Assembly (NCBI GenBank): GCA_039090855.1
Contig: CM076990.1
Span: forward strand, 196,545,232-196,609,231
DNA: 64,000 nt
Source: Macrothele yani
Lineage: Eukaryota > Arthropoda > Arachnida > Araneae > Macrothelidae
Direction: 5' to 3'
Part shown: positions 1 through 11,029 of the stretch, piece after piece
Numbering within the stretch: position 1 is the first letter of the stretch
Layout: every line of letters starts with the position of its first letter
Translations under genes and position numbers: made by a program
The notes under the pieces: generated by a model
Seen by the model: only the letters and a program-made list of their open reading frames with translations
Database searches by the model: none
What the model was told of the DNA's origin: nothing

Positions 1-462
1 TATCGCCACAGCGGTCCGTCGCCTTGCGCAATTGGATATGACACCCGCACCCCTCTGGTACGCAACGCCGGTACACTCAACTGCCACCGCTACATCTCCG
101 ACCTTTTGGAGCCTGTAGTCCTCCTTTACCTGCAGGACATGCCAGCGGCAATGTTTCAATAGGACAATGCGCGCCCGCACGTGGCACGCATCGTGCAACA
201 ATTCTTAACGGCCCACATGGTGTCACTGCTGCCGTGGCCAGCTTGTTCTACCGATATGTCGCCCATCGAACACGTCTGGTCACTGATCGGCAACAGAGTG
301 ACCCGGAAAGCACCACCCACGGCTACGCGTGATGAACTGTGGCAACGTGTGGAAGCAGCCTGGACCGACATACCCCAAGCCCACATCTAAAGCCTCTTTC
401 GTTCGATGCCGCCGCGTGTAGCAGCCGTTATTGCCAGCTATGGGGGCCACACGAACTACTGA
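1..462 (+). pseudogene. Tc1-like transposase, C-terminal fragment
   Basis: The fragment enters from the left window edge and reads in one frame to a stop at 460-462. The second catalytic Asp lies in DNARPHVARI (about 163-192) and the catalytic Glu in SPIEHVW (about 262-282), followed by the usual family C-terminus (MPPRVAAVIAS, then GGHTNY). This is the DDE core of an IS630-Tc1-mariner transposase, a nuclear cut-and-paste enzyme that targets TA. Two in-frame stops, just before DNARPH (tag, about 160) and at 388-390, replace what are normally Gln codons. The copy is therefore dead. The N-terminal half lies outside the window, and no 3' terminal repeat was recognised. Confidence 0.85.
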
Positions 463-848
463 TGATTGCGTGCAAGTCGCACGGGCCTGTAAGCTCAATC
501 GTTTCATCTTTGTATATGTTGTTATGTGTCCAGTAAATCTGGCTTTGCTATCTCGTGTCCTTCTTTGTGTTGCATTTTGGGTGGCCAGCAGTGTATGTTA
601 GCTGCTTACAGGCGGGTCTAGAATGTTTCTGGCCGTGGCGAAGGCGTAAAGTCAGCTTTGTCAGTGTCATTATTCCGTTTAAAATATTTATTCAAGCAGA
701 ACTACCGACTATATTTCGTATTTGTGTAGCTCAGGCAAAGAAGCCTTCGTCATATTTCCACTGGATGTGTTTACTGAACACCACTCTCATTACTGCAACC
801 TCAGTTTCGAGGGTTTGCGTTATAAAAATCAAACATTCATAGCTGAAC
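463..848. other. Unassigned spacer
   Basis: This holds the 3' flank of the preceding Tc1 fragment and unique-looking sequence up to the next Tc1 terminal repeat. No gene, RNA or repeat was recognised. Confidence 0.5.
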
Positions 849-850
849 TA

Positions 851-2077
851 CACTATCTACCAACAAGTAATTGGACACCTGTGATAGCAAAGGAAAACGA
901 AGTTTATTTACCTTCAATAGTTAGTTTACCTTCAATAGCCTCCACGAGCGGCGATTACAGCTGCGACCCTCCGGGGCATACTCTCAACCAGGCGTTGTAC
1001 GACGGCTATCGGTACTTTCTTCCACTCGGCTTGGAGAAGACAGGTCTGTTCCTTCACCGATTTCGGACTGTGCGGGCATCCCTTAATTCGACGCTCCAAC
1101 TCGTCCCAGAGGTGCTCGATAGGGTAAAGGCCCGAGCTATGCGCAGGTCAGTCTACTCCATTAACCCCATTGTCACAATACCAAGCCATGGTGAACTTCG
1201 CAACATGACAGGTGGCATTGTCATCCTGAAAGTAACATGGGTCCACCCCGTAAAACTGCCACTACGTAGGAAGCGCATGGTCATCCAAAATGGTGCAGTA
1301 GGTCTCGGCGTTGAGTCTACCAGGAATTCCGACCAAGGGTCCCATGCCATACCAGGAGAAACACCCTCATAGCGTAATTCCACCGTTGCCGAACTTCACA
1401 GTTGGCACAATACATTCCGGCAGGAGGCGTTCTCCAGGCAGATGCCAAACCCAGACCCTGCCATTCAAACGGTAGAGGGTGAACCTTGATTCGTCACTCC
1501 AGAGAACCTGTTTCCACTGTTCAACGGTCCACTGTCGACGTTGTTTTCACCACGTTAGCCGAGCGCGCTATTGGACTTGGTGATCAAAGGCTTGTGGGCG
1601 GCAGCACGTCCATGATAACCGAGCAGATGTGCTTCCTTATGGATGGTATTCATCGAAAGAACACTCCCGGATGCCTGTTGAAATTCCTCACGGATGTGGT
1701 CCATCGAATTGGTGCGGTTCTTCCGAATTTCTTTGGCCAGCACCCGTCGGTCTCTAACTCCCAGTTTTGTGGGTCTGCCGGGTCGGGGCACATTCCGACA
1801 GTCACCTCTCGTCTTCCACTTGCCGATCACGTAGGCCACGGCCGATTTCGGATAATTCAACTCGCTGGATATGTCACGTATGGATCGGCCATTTCTGTGA
1901 TACCCGACGATTACACCTTTCTCGAAATCAGAGAGCTCCGGACTGCGTGGCATCTTGCTTGCGACTGGTTGCGTTGTTGTGTCCCACACGATATTTAACG
2001 GCAGAAGCCGTGACGTGTATCAGGACCGCAGATATTATCGATTGTAGGGGTGTCCAATTACTTGTTGGTAGATAGTG
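851..2077 (-). mobile_element. Tc1-like element, family A, copy A1 (complete, defective)
   Basis: The 1,227-bp element has both ends. The left terminus starts cactatctaccaac and the right terminus ends gttggtagatagtg, giving inverted repeats of about 30 bp. It is flanked by TA at 849-850 and 2078-2079, the target duplication of the Tc1/mariner superfamily. A second copy of the same family is at 27551-28756. The transposase is on the minus strand and is broken. Confidence 0.93.
932..1953 (-). pseudogene. Tc1-like transposase, family A copy 1
   Basis: The reading starts at the ATG at 1953 (MPRSPELSDFEKG, the first helix of the paired-like DNA-binding domain). A second helix-turn-helix and a GRP-type hinge (PRPGRPTK) follow. 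Catalytic motifs are visible in order: WSDESRF (first Asp), QDDNATCH (second Asp) and YPIEHLWDEL (Glu). It ends near GG-Y-stop at 932. Against copy A2, one base is missing in the Ser-Asn-Ser-Ala stretch near 1556, which shifts the frame. A tga/tag stop also interrupts the DDE region. The upstream ATG at 1989 would add 12 residues; the MPRS start fits family length better. Nuclear transposase, inactive here. Confidence 0.88.
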
Positions 2078-2079
2078 TA

Positions 2080-2885
2080 TATCAGGGGCTACTGTTGCCA
2101 CTATTCTGAGTGAAATTTGCACTACTTACAGTCTTCTAAAGTACTATTACTATTGGTAAAAGTAAAAGTATGCTACAGATAAGGTAGAACCCTTTGAAAT
2201 AGAACATTTTAAAAATATGTATGCAATCAGACCCTAATTTTTTACCACATGGTTAATAAGTATCACGTGATATGAGGTCACTGTTGCGGATTCTTTTTCA
2301 CTACATATTGTGCTTTGTGTCAACGCTCTCTTCAGTTCTTCTTCGTGTCATGGCTCACGGAGTATACCCGTCCTGTCATAGTTCGCTGTCCAGGTAGCTC
2401 AATGTTGATAACTCTACGTTCCACGCACTTCTTGTACCTTCTGAAAGCATGACCATATCAGCGTAATCATGCTTCTTCGGCATCATTTGAAACCTGTGAG
2501 TATTCGTCTGGATTTATTCTTTTACAGAGGATGGTTTACACGTTTTTAGAACGTTTTAGAATTCAAAAAGATAAAAAATTCAAAGAACTGAAACAGGTAA
2601 CAGCGTGTTATATGAACACGAAAGAAACATCTGCTGGAGTTAAATATCGTTTGTTAAGAACATGGCGTAAGTAAACAAGCTTGGATAACGTTATGTTTTT
2701 GCTCTTAACGAAGAGAAATATTCGCTTTGAAAGATCACGAAATTTGCATTTCTAAATGTACAATAAGCAATATTTTTAATAATAAAGGGATAATCGCCAA
2801 GCATTGCTTTTAAGAGGAAAAAGAACACCAAGCGAATATCCAAAAATAGTACATACTTTTACGACTTTTCCAAAGTAAGGTCTCT
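2080..2885. other. AT-rich spacer, probably 5' part of the next transposon
   Basis: No terminal repeat or reading frame could be fixed. By position it could include the 5' untranslated part and N-terminus of the mariner-type element that follows. Confidence 0.35.
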
Positions 2886-2889
2886 GGTC

Positions 2890-4340
2890 TTAAAAGGAAA
2901 TCCACCGACAAAGACCAATCGCTAAGTCGTTAAAAATCTCTGTATCTACTGTAAACAAGGTAATAAGCAAAGATTTGAACCTGAAAAAACAACAACATGA
3001 TGTTTACCCTCTTTCGCATAGACACGTGGCTGAGCGCAGAAGACGGTGTAGACTTCTTCATGAAAATCACTTAGCCGGAGAAATATGGAATAATTTACTG
3101 TGACTATTGATGAAGCATGGATCTACCTAAACGACTGTAACAGAAAAGGTCGATTGACTATCGCAAAAGAGCATAAAAGCCTTAGAAACTTGGTTCGAAG
3201 AATCGAAAGAAAGTTTCGGTAAATAATTCATGATTATTGCTGGTTTCTCGTACAATGGAAAATGAAAGTTAAAAAAAGTTGAAAAGAATATTAAAATCAA
3301 TTGTACGTATTACCAAAATAATGTTTTAACTCCTGTATTTAAAGAGAAAATACCATTCATTTATCCACAGTGCCTTTCAAAGAGCAGAACTCCATTAGAT
3401 AAGGCTAGCAGTCATACATCCAAATCTACCACTGTTTCTTGAAAAATATGGAAAAAGAGACGGGCTTCAAGTCCATAGCTTTTGCTCATAACCGTATTAT
3501 ACATTTTGCTCATATTTGAAAAAATAGAAAAGAGACGGGTTTCAAGTCTATACCTTTTGTTCATATTTAAAAAAATTAAAAAATAGACAGGTTTCAAGTC
3601 TATATCTTTTGCTCATAATCGTATTACACCTTTTGCTCATAATCGTATTACACCTTTTGCTCATAGTCGTATTACACCTTTTGCTCATATTTGAAAAATG
3701 GAAAAAGAGACGGGTTTCAAGTCTATACCTTTTGCTCTTATTTGAAACAATTGAAAAATAGACGGGTTTCAAGTCTATACCTTTTGCTCATAATCATATT
3801 ACATCTTTTGCTCATATTCGTATTACACCTTTTGCTCATATTTGAAAAATGGAAAAAGAGACGGGTTTCAAGTCTATACCTTTTGCTCATATTTGTAAAA
3901 ATGGAAAAAGAGACGGGTTTCAAGTCTATACCTTTTGCTCATATTTGTAAAAATGGAAAAAGAGACGGGTTTCAAGTCTATACCTTTTGCTCATATTTGA
4001 AAAAGTGGAAAAAGAGACGGGTTTCAAGTCTATACCTTTTGTTCATAATCGCATTATACCTTTTGCTCATATTTGAAAAAATTGAAAAAGAGACTGGTTT
4101 TAAGTCCATACTTTTACCCATATTCCTTCAAAGTCCCCTGATGTGCCACCAATGGGCTATTGAGCCTTCGGACTACTAAAAAGAGCGCTTTATAAACGCA
4201 GACCTAAAACAATGATTGAACTATAGAAAGCAGTGGAAGAGGAGTGGAATAAAATACCATTACCAATTTTAAGAAGGGCCCTATTTTCTTAGAAATCTAG
4301 AAGTAGGTTCATATCCAGAGAAAGGACTGTCAGATAGAAC
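2890..4340 (+). pseudogene. Mariner/IS630-type transposase, heavily decayed and expanded internally
   Basis: Pieces of one transposase follow each other in shifting frames. A helix-turn-helix (SLKISVSTVNKVISKDL) lies at about 2925-2975. TIDEAWIYLND (first catalytic Asp) is near 3102-3134. A motif around HTSKSTT, at the position of the second Asp, is near 3415-3432. After the repeat array come KSPDVPPMG and AFGLLKRAL (third acidic motif, then a family C-terminus with EEEWNKIPLPILRRAL) at about 4131-4290. The stretch between the second and third acidic motifs has been multiplied into a 52-bp minisatellite. Stops and frameshifts are frequent. Termini were not identified. Gene assignment rests on motif order; the exact subfamily is not determined. 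Confidence 0.75.
3420..4125 (+). repeat. 52-bp minisatellite inside a transposase reading frame
   Basis: The unit reads ggaaaaagagacgggtttc, then aagtctataccttttgctc, then atatttgaaaaat. Starts at 3849, 3901, 3953 and 4005 are exactly 52 bp apart. A shorter sub-repeat (aatcgtattacacc plus ttttgctcat) is interspersed at 3615-3680 and 3790-3840. Because 52 is not a multiple of three and no frame contains a stop, the array is open for 162 codons while cycling through three peptides. The same unit, once, encodes the transposase peptide MEKETGFKSIPFAH. Confidence 0.9.
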
Positions 4341-4771
4341 ATTCAAGAAAGAAATAACTTTATTTTAAACATTAATTATATTGCTGGAAAATCGTTTTAA
4401 AAATGTGTGAACATCCTCTGTTATTTCACCCATTCATGCAGTGTAGCCATAACACATTTTTCGGTGAGGCACATTTTTATGAACGCCGCTAAGGGAACGC
4501 CCTACTCTTCACTGCTTCTCTATTGATGCCCGTTTTATGTGAATGGAGAAGCTTTATGACCAGATACTCTTTCTGTCATCAAACTTCTCCTTAGACCCAG
4601 ACTAGCCCATTCAAAATTATTCCGTAACGATCGTTTTTCTTGCTTTCTGTATAAATTTCGTGTACAATGGAAATTTATCACCTGATTCCTATCATTTTAT
4701 ATACGGAAATTTACTTTAACTACTCTAATGATTGTTATTATAAAACCTACATAATAGGCTACGTCTGTCTC
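4341..4771. other. Spacer
   Basis: Decayed 3' flank of the mariner-type element and sequence with no recognisable feature. Confidence 0.4.
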
Positions 4772-4980
4772 TAACGCTCTGACGTCATTCAGTACTTGCA
4801 GCGCCACTGCTTTTGTCCGGCGGCCGAAATCGGAACTAAGCTCACTGCTATGTACGATACGTGAAATCAAGGAAAAATACCGGAAAACAAAATAAAGTTA
4901 GTAAGACAAACGACTTCATCTGTGGCAACACGCATGTGCTCGAATAACTCTGCGACGTTTGTTCTGTTACGTAGGTGTTA
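4772..4980 (+). repeat. Direct repeat, copy 1 of 2
   Basis: About 209 bp beginning taacgctctgacgtcattc and ending gttacgtaggtgtta. It recurs at 5035-5244 with only scattered differences (I estimate over 90% identity by eye). The copies are 54 bp apart, in the same orientation. No coding content and no LTR-type TG..CA ends were seen. Confidence 0.9.
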
Positions 4981-5034
4981 CGTCGTGTTTTGCTTCATTT
5001 CCTTCGCACTGCAGAGTAATTTCATAAAAAGGAT

Positions 5035-5244
5035 TAACGCTCTGACGTCATTCAGTACTTGCAGTGCCATCTGCTTTTATCCGGTGGCCGAAATAGGAGC
5101 TAAGCTCACTGCTATGCACGATACGTAAGATCAAGGAGAAATGCCGGAAAATAAAATAAAGTTAGTAAGACAAACGACTTCATCTGTGGCAACACGCACG
5201 TGCTCGAATAACTCTGCGACGTTTGTTCTGTTACGTAGGTGTTA
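5035..5244 (+). repeat. Direct repeat, copy 2 of 2
   Basis: Second copy of the repeat at 4772-4980, sharing long exact stretches such as gtaagacaaacgacttcatc. A local segmental duplication is the simplest explanation. Confidence 0.9.
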
Positions 5245-6910
5245 AATTTTATTACCTAAATTTTTGCATTATATGATTTTTAACGCACTGTGGCTGTCAT
5301 ATGACGGTTTAAAATCTAATAACCTATTTAATGAGCTTCTGTAACGGGAATATTACGAAAATTGTGTTGTTGGTGACCTATCTTATAGACTGCCCACTAA
5401 TAATTCAACCGTGTATTATAGTTGCGTATGTGTATTTTACGATTTGTATAATAAAATTTACAGTCACAGCTTTTTCACCCGTGCATGGCATGGGCTATTA
5501 ACTAGTTATTAAATAAATTATGACTCAGGGAAAGTAACACTCACTGCAATTGCACTTTCTAGAACACATAAAGAGAGTGATGTCGATCTCTTCTGAATTA
5601 TGCTGTAGGTAAGCTTGCCATGCGAATTTCGCATTCATGAAGCTCAGGCTGGGAACTCGTCACCCAATTCCTACAAGGCGTATGTACTCTTCAGAGGGCG
5701 GCCGTCGCTGTTAAAGCAACATCCATTTTCATGAGATTCAGATGCCTAACGAGCTCCTTAATAGGCTTTATAATGGGCTGCTCGCAATGCAGGGGGAGGG
5801 AAGAATTACTAATTAGATCTTGTGACCGAAAGAGAGTTATGTGCAGCTAAGTCGTAAAGTCTTAATCTCTGTATACACACTAAATACACATCCTCGAAGT
5901 AAAAGTTTTTTCGTGTGTGTGTGTGAAGAGTGCTCGTCTTCAATCCCATCGTTCGCTTACGGGCATGTTGTTGTTAGAGACATAAATAAAGGGTCGGATA
6001 TTTCCGCCATGAAACGGGATATAATACTGAAGACGCTTTCCTTCGTGTCAAATATGCCCTTTTTTTGCTTTTATATCCCAGGAAGAGCTATGGAGAGAAA
6101 AAAAAAAAGGAAGAAGCGGAACTTGTTTAAGAAAACTGGGTTTTAAAGAATTAATGACATCCAAGAGAGGATGGTGGCAAAGCTACGAGCTGCAGTATAA
6201 AAGAGAATGCCTTACTTGCGAAAAAGCTCAAGAGACAAGCGACGGTGAAAAATAATCCTCCTAGTTTTCATCTCTAAATTGAAAGCAGTTACCGAAGACA
6301 TTAGGAAACGACTGCTGAAGGCATCTTCACGAAAAATTCCTTTTGCATCTTTTAAACTAAAGGCTATAAATCAAACCTATCACGACAGCAGATCTACCCG
6401 AAGTAAAAAAAGAACAGAAAAAAAAACAGTACAGAAATATTATTTCCGCCTAATGCACTTCTGACAGTAAAATTAAAAACAAGCAAATAAATTTCTCAAT
6501 TTCTGTTTAAAATGACTGGAATTTTTTGTTAATTATTTTCATCGTGAAGTTGAAATTATCTGAGGATCAAGTAATAATGCATGAGATTATAAATTTTCCT
6601 CTTGTCACGCGTATTAAAATGCAATTTTGATATTTTTTTCGTGATGGAAACATAAAAAATTTCATCGTCATCATTGCTGAGCGTGTCGAACTTTTACTTG
6701 TTACTCGGGAAGTCATGAGAACGAACATTCCGTTTTTTTTAGTTTAGCCGCGATGAAAAATGGTCCAGCTCATGTTCTCCAAACATCCATGTTATTCGTG
6801 CCAACTGATATACACCCAAAAATAACTCAATGCTGTCAAGACACGATACCAAGAGATGGTGATAATTGGAGATTAAAAGACGAACTTTTATTTAGAACTA
6901 AAACCAGATT
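5245..6910. other. AT-rich spacer without recognisable genes
   Basis: Only short open frames of atypical composition are present, including two Lys-rich ones near 5841-6146 and 6279-6464 that run through A-rich DNA. Nothing here resembles a known family. Confidence 0.5.
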
Positions 6911-6914
6911 AAAA

Positions 6915-6960
6915 ACATGCGAGATCTTTCAGACCCACTATGGGTCCATCATCAAGTACT
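6915..6960 (-). ncRNA. Degenerate hammerhead-ribozyme-like motif of a Penelope-like element
   Basis: On the minus strand the order is TTGATGA (6955-6949), one spacer base, a 6-bp hairpin (GGACCC pairing with GGGTCT around ATAGT), GAAA (6930-6927), GATCTC and GCATG. This is position-for-position the layout of the better motif at 50467-50511. Stem II differs in sequence but remains paired. The first core base is T instead of C and stem I pairs poorly, so activity is doubtful. It lies downstream of a PLE endonuclease, as the other does. Confidence 0.5.
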
Positions 6961-7159
6961 GCAGGGGTGTGATTCTGTGCTTAAAAAGCCGGAGACCAAC
7001 ATCCACAATGCATCAGCATGAAGGCGCTGCTTCAACCCCGCGCATGCGCACTCGACAAATATACAAAAAATGCAAATTAATACATAGACAAGAAACACGG
7101 TTATGGCTTGCGATGATATAAACAATAGTTTAAAATAAAATGTTTCCACGAAGTTGGTA

Positions 7160-7760
7160 ATGTCCACGGTGCGTCATCATTACCACATTGACCAATAAGG
7201 AGAGTAATATACATGCTTTCTCTAAATAATAAGCTAGCCTTAGTTGCAGATGTTGCGATTACAGCGGTGTTATCCCACTCTGGGATGTGTTGGCCTTGAT
7301 TAACTAACCTTAATAAGGCAGTGCCACTCGAACCAGTCCGGATACTATATATGTGCTCGGATACACGGGTAGCAATTGTCCGAAGTGCAGATCTTACGTA
7401 ACGGTGCCCTGTGCGTTGGGATCAATAGTTTTTAATGGGATAGAGTTGACACCATGCTTTTGGAGCGGGTTAACTTTGTCTCGATCCTTCCTTATTATTG
7501 TAAATAACTTATGTGTCTGTATGCCAAAGTCCATGCCCTGCCTGTGACAAGCCTTTTTTAGGATGTATATAACCTCAGGAACAAAGTCCCCCGACATATC
7601 TAGCCACTTCCTCATTGGCTCGTAAAGATATATGCATAGAGCGCTGGCATTTGTGAAGCTGTCTTGCCACAAGTCGTGATATCCAAACCGGGTGGCCTGG
7701 TCAAAAACAAACTTAATTTTTGTCACGAATTTTAATAGAAGAGGAATGTGAAAATGCCCT
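7160..7760 (-). pseudogene. PLE linker and GIY-YIG endonuclease domain
   Basis: The minus-strand frame from about 7726 contains DFVPEVIYILKKACHRQGMD and FGIQTHKLFTIIRKDRDKVN. These align residue by residue with the linker of the second PLE at 49850-49990. A frameshift near 7394 leads to RYVRSALRTIATRVSEH, carrying the Arg and Glu-His of the GIY-YIG core. HIPEWDNTAVIA and SLLFRESMYI follow to about 7180. GIY-YIG nucleases nick the target DNA that primes PLE reverse transcription. The GIY motif itself is eroded. Assignment follows from similarity to the clearer copy. Confidence 0.75.
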
Positions 7761-8530
7761 GCTGCCCATTGGTTTCGGGATATGCCAACCCCACTCGGCC
7801 CCTGGAGAAAGCACTAACCACCTTTCTCCAGCCTCTAGTAGCTAATTCCAACGTTTCTATTCATAGTTCTTCACAAGCCCTTGCTAAAATTAAGTCATGT
7901 GACTCATCTTTTATCCTAGCGTCATTGAATGTTGTATCTTTATATCCTAGTGTTCCTCTTGAGCTTGCCCACTCTATCATCGAAGGAAAACTTCCCAGTT
8001 TAGATATTAACCCCATTGAGACTTTGGGCATTATTGACGCCTTGAGTTTAGTAGCCCGTCGAACCCACTTCAGATTTAATGATATCACCTATCGGCAAAA
8101 AGTAGGCACGCCCAGGGGCTTACCCCTTTCGGCTTGGTTGGCTGAAGTGGTGCTACAGCAATTGGAACACAAAGTCCTTGACCAGTGCCCTTTAAAACCA
8201 CTATTATTTTTAAGATATGTCGATGGTAATTTAGTTTTCTGGCCTCATTCAGTTCCTGCACTTCATGATTTTGCTAATTTGCTTTCCAATCTTTTCCCCA
8301 CCATAAATTTCACCATTGAACTGGAAATTCAGGGCTCGCTCCCTTTCCTTAATTTGTGCTTGACTCGTAACGTTTCTAATCGTTCTTTCTCATCTTCCGT
8401 TTATCGTAAACCATCTGTACCTTTCACATGGATTCCATTTAAATCTAATAGTCCAAATCAACACAAGATAGTTGCTGCCTTGGCTTTTCTCTTTCGCAGG
8501 GCATTTTGTTGCCGACAATTTTGCCGTCCA
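7748..8530 (+). pseudogene. Penelope-like reverse transcriptase fragment
   Basis: About 260 codons are open from 7748. Recognisable RT blocks in order: SLNVVSLYPSVPLELA (palm motif A region, where the catalytic Asp seems replaced by Asn), VGTPRGLPLSAWLAEV (motif B-like), FLRYVDGNLVFWPH (motif C; YVDD has become YVDG), LPFLNLCLTRN and SSVYRKPSVPFTW (PLE-typical region after motif C). The changed catalytic positions imply an inactive enzyme. The frame starts on GTG only because no ATG precedes it, so this is a fragment and not a gene start. The 3' end is interrupted at 8541 by Tc1 copy b1. Confidence 0.85.
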
Positions 8531-8542
8531 CGTACAGATATA

Positions 8543-9778
8543 CACGGAAGTACCAGAAAAACTGTATAGAAGGGCTTATGCAAAATACATAGCAACGTCC
8601 CCTATGTGCGTACTCGGTTGCATCCGCCAGTGCATGTATAAAGCGATAGACATCCTTGCCAGCTGTCGGAGCTGTTTTCGGCATGAGAATGACAAGTAAT
8701 AACGATTTAAGTGATTTTCAACGCGGTGTCATAGTTGGCGCTCGAGAGATGGGTCATAGTATTTCGGAGGTAGAAACGAAGTTCGGATTTTCACGGACGA
8801 ATATTGCAAGGGTTTTACCGTGACTACAAGAATTCCGGCAAAACCTCCAACTTAAGATACCAGAATGGCCGTGAATAGACATTGGGTGAACGTGACCATC
8901 GTCGCTGTCAAGAATCGTTTCACGCGATAGGCGTGCAACACTCTCGCAGGTATAATCGGAATTAAATGCTGGAGCCTCAACAAGCATCAGCGTCCGGACT
9001 GTGCAACGTACCCTGCACGATATGGGCTTTAGGAGCCGACGCCCAACTCGAGTCTCCTTGATGGGTGCACGACGCCGAGCAATGTGCCTCGCGTGGGCCC
9101 GGCAACACCGTCACTGGACACTTGATGACTGGAAACAAGTAGCCTGGTCTGACAAGTCGCGTTTCCAACTGTATCGGGAAAATGGAAGGATTCGTGTGTA
9201 GCGCAAACCCCATGAAGCCATGGATCCCGCCTGTCTAGAGGGAACTGTACCGTGTAGTTTGGGGGAGTCCATAATGGTATGGAGTGTGTTTAGTTGGACT
9301 TCACTGGGACCCCTGGTATGTCTACAAACCGTCTGTGACCGGCCAACGCTATGTGTGCATCCTTTCTGACGAGGTGCACCCGTTCATGTCTTGCATTCAT
9401 GCTGATGGGTAGGGCCTGTTCCAACAGGACAATGCACCTCCACAAAAGTGTTGGGACGCCACATTATGGTTAGAGGAACATTCATCTAAGTTTGGGGGTG
9501 TTGCCATTCCCACCCAAGTCCCCAGATCTGAACGTGACAGAACACATTTGGGATGCCATGCAACGCGCTATCGAACACAGGAATCCGAGACCTCGGAATA
9601 GACCCGAATTGTGGAACGCTCTGCAGGAAGTATGGCGTGCATTGCTTTCGGCATATTTCCAAAAGCTAGTGGAGTCGTCGTATTTAGGCAGTCCCCGTCG
9701 TATTTAGGCAGTCCTGCGCTCCCGTGGGGGAAATACTAAGTATTTGACTGGTGTACCAGTTTTTCTGGCACTTAAGTG
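8543..9778 (+). mobile_element. Tc1-like element, family b, copy b1
   Basis: The 1,236-bp element has TA at 8541-8542 and 9779-9780. Ends: cacggaagtaccagaaaaac at left, and at right the complement of cacttaagtgccagaaaaac. It inserted into the PLE reverse-transcriptase fragment. A second copy (b2) is at 24782-27544. Confidence 0.9.
8689..9743 (+). pseudogene. Tc1-like transposase, family b copy 1
   Basis: ATG at 8689 opens MTSNNDLSDFQRGVIVG, the N-terminal helix-turn-helix of Tc1 transposases. The reading is damaged from about 8815. Recognisable later blocks: TLHDMGFRSRRPTR (about 9008-9050), AWSDKSRFQLYRENGRI (first Asp, 9150-9195), QQDNAPP (second Asp, about 9423-9444) and SPDLNVTEHIWDAM (Glu, 9518-9560). 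The normal terminal stop after TKY is changed to ttg. Multiple stops and frameshifts make it inactive. Confidence 0.87.
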
Positions 9779-9780
9779 TA

Positions 9781-11025
9781 GATCAACATATCTCTGGTAG
9801 TTTAGATCATAGAAACCGATGGGTAGCAAATTCACGAGAGAACCAATTCTTCATAATTGCATGACAGTAATATACAAGTATCATTATCAGCACATAGGTG
9901 CCGTATTATTTACTGTAGCCGTATTTCAGGAAACTTGAAAATTATAGCAATCGCTCCGGAAATTAAATACCTAAAATAACTGATTCGAATGTTAAACATA
10001 TACATATGTACAGATGGACATCGAGGGACAATTATGATGAATATTGTGTATTTGTGTCTCTTGTACTTAATGGCCATTTCTTGTCGAAAAACAAAGGAAA
10101 ATTCATTTGTTAGAAAAGAAAATCTCTGAAGCCCTCCAGATATAAGCAGACAATCGGACAATCGTCGAAACCACAATGTATTTCGTGTGATCGTGATAGG
10201 TGGACAATTGAGGTAGAACCACCTCGGTACCTAATGGCACTTGGCATTGCAAAAGCCACCGTTAGGTTGAATTACAGACGGCGAGGAGCGCCAGAGAGTT
10301 GTTGGGTGTATAAATGTGCAACAGAAAATGTACTCATAACTGTATTAGTAACTCCGTATCGGGTGACCATCTGGGGCTGTTCTGAGAAATGACCTCACCA
10401 AAACAAATTTTGGGGCGAACATGTGGTGAGGACCAGTTTCCGGTGCTCGATTTTTAGGGAAATGAGAAAATAACCACAAGAGAAAAGCCAGGCAGATATA
10501 TGCTGAGATTAGGAAAGGGGATAATCTCTCTCCATACATGGAGATTCGCACCTTCTTGTGGGTAATGCGAACAGAAGAGAGGGCCAGGCGGTTTCGCAGC
10601 AGGACTTAAGTGTCTACATTTCCCGGAATAAAGAAGCCAGTATCGCTGCGTCGATCCCGAGACTGGCCAAGCCGAATACGGGCAGCTCAAGGTAGTATTT
10701 GGCGGAATCTTGTTTTATCCGCTATCGATAAGAGACAGACTGAAAATCAATTGACTTTATAGTGAAGTTCATATTAAGTTTCCAAAATCCTGATAGCTCA
10801 CATATGCCTATTTCTATAAGCAGCCTTGATTTTTAAATTAATTATTACAGTAAAGACGAGGCGGCAGCTTGCTAATTGAAGATTTATTAAATCGTTTTTA
10901 AGGTGTTAAAGTGGATTGAGGCAAGTATGCTGATGTTTGCTGTAAGCTTCCGGCAAGGAAGGCAACGATAAAGGCGATGGCCAAACAGTTAGGTCTTCCT
11001 AGAACAGTAATCGAACCCACAATAT
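9781..11025. other. Spacer without recognisable features
   Basis: Both strands contain only short uninformative open frames. I found no transposon termini or RNA-like folds. Confidence 0.45.
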
Positions 11026-11029
11026 TCGA

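Larger units (their letters stand above)
6900..8540. mobile_element. Penelope-like element with inverted 5' part
   Basis: The endonuclease half reads on the minus strand (about 7760 to 7160) with its 3' flank to about 6900. The reverse-transcriptase half reads on the plus strand from 7748. The two meet head to head at about 7730-7750. The RT end nearest the junction is its N-terminal side. That is the geometry expected when the 5' part of a retroelement is inverted during insertion. The right edge is cut by a Tc1 element at 8541. Confidence 0.65.

Noticed and set aside
722..1372. 216-codon plus-strand open frame
   Set aside because: It is antisense to the Tc1-A1 transposase. The equivalent antisense frame appears in copy A2 (28244-28585). 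No family features.
3548..4179. Repetitive peptides rich in SLYLLLIF or NTTMSKR
   Set aside because: By-products of the 52-bp minisatellite, which is open in all frames.
4772..5244. LTR pair of a short retrotransposon
   Set aside because: No TG..CA ends, no primer-binding site or polypurine tract, and only 54 bp between copies.
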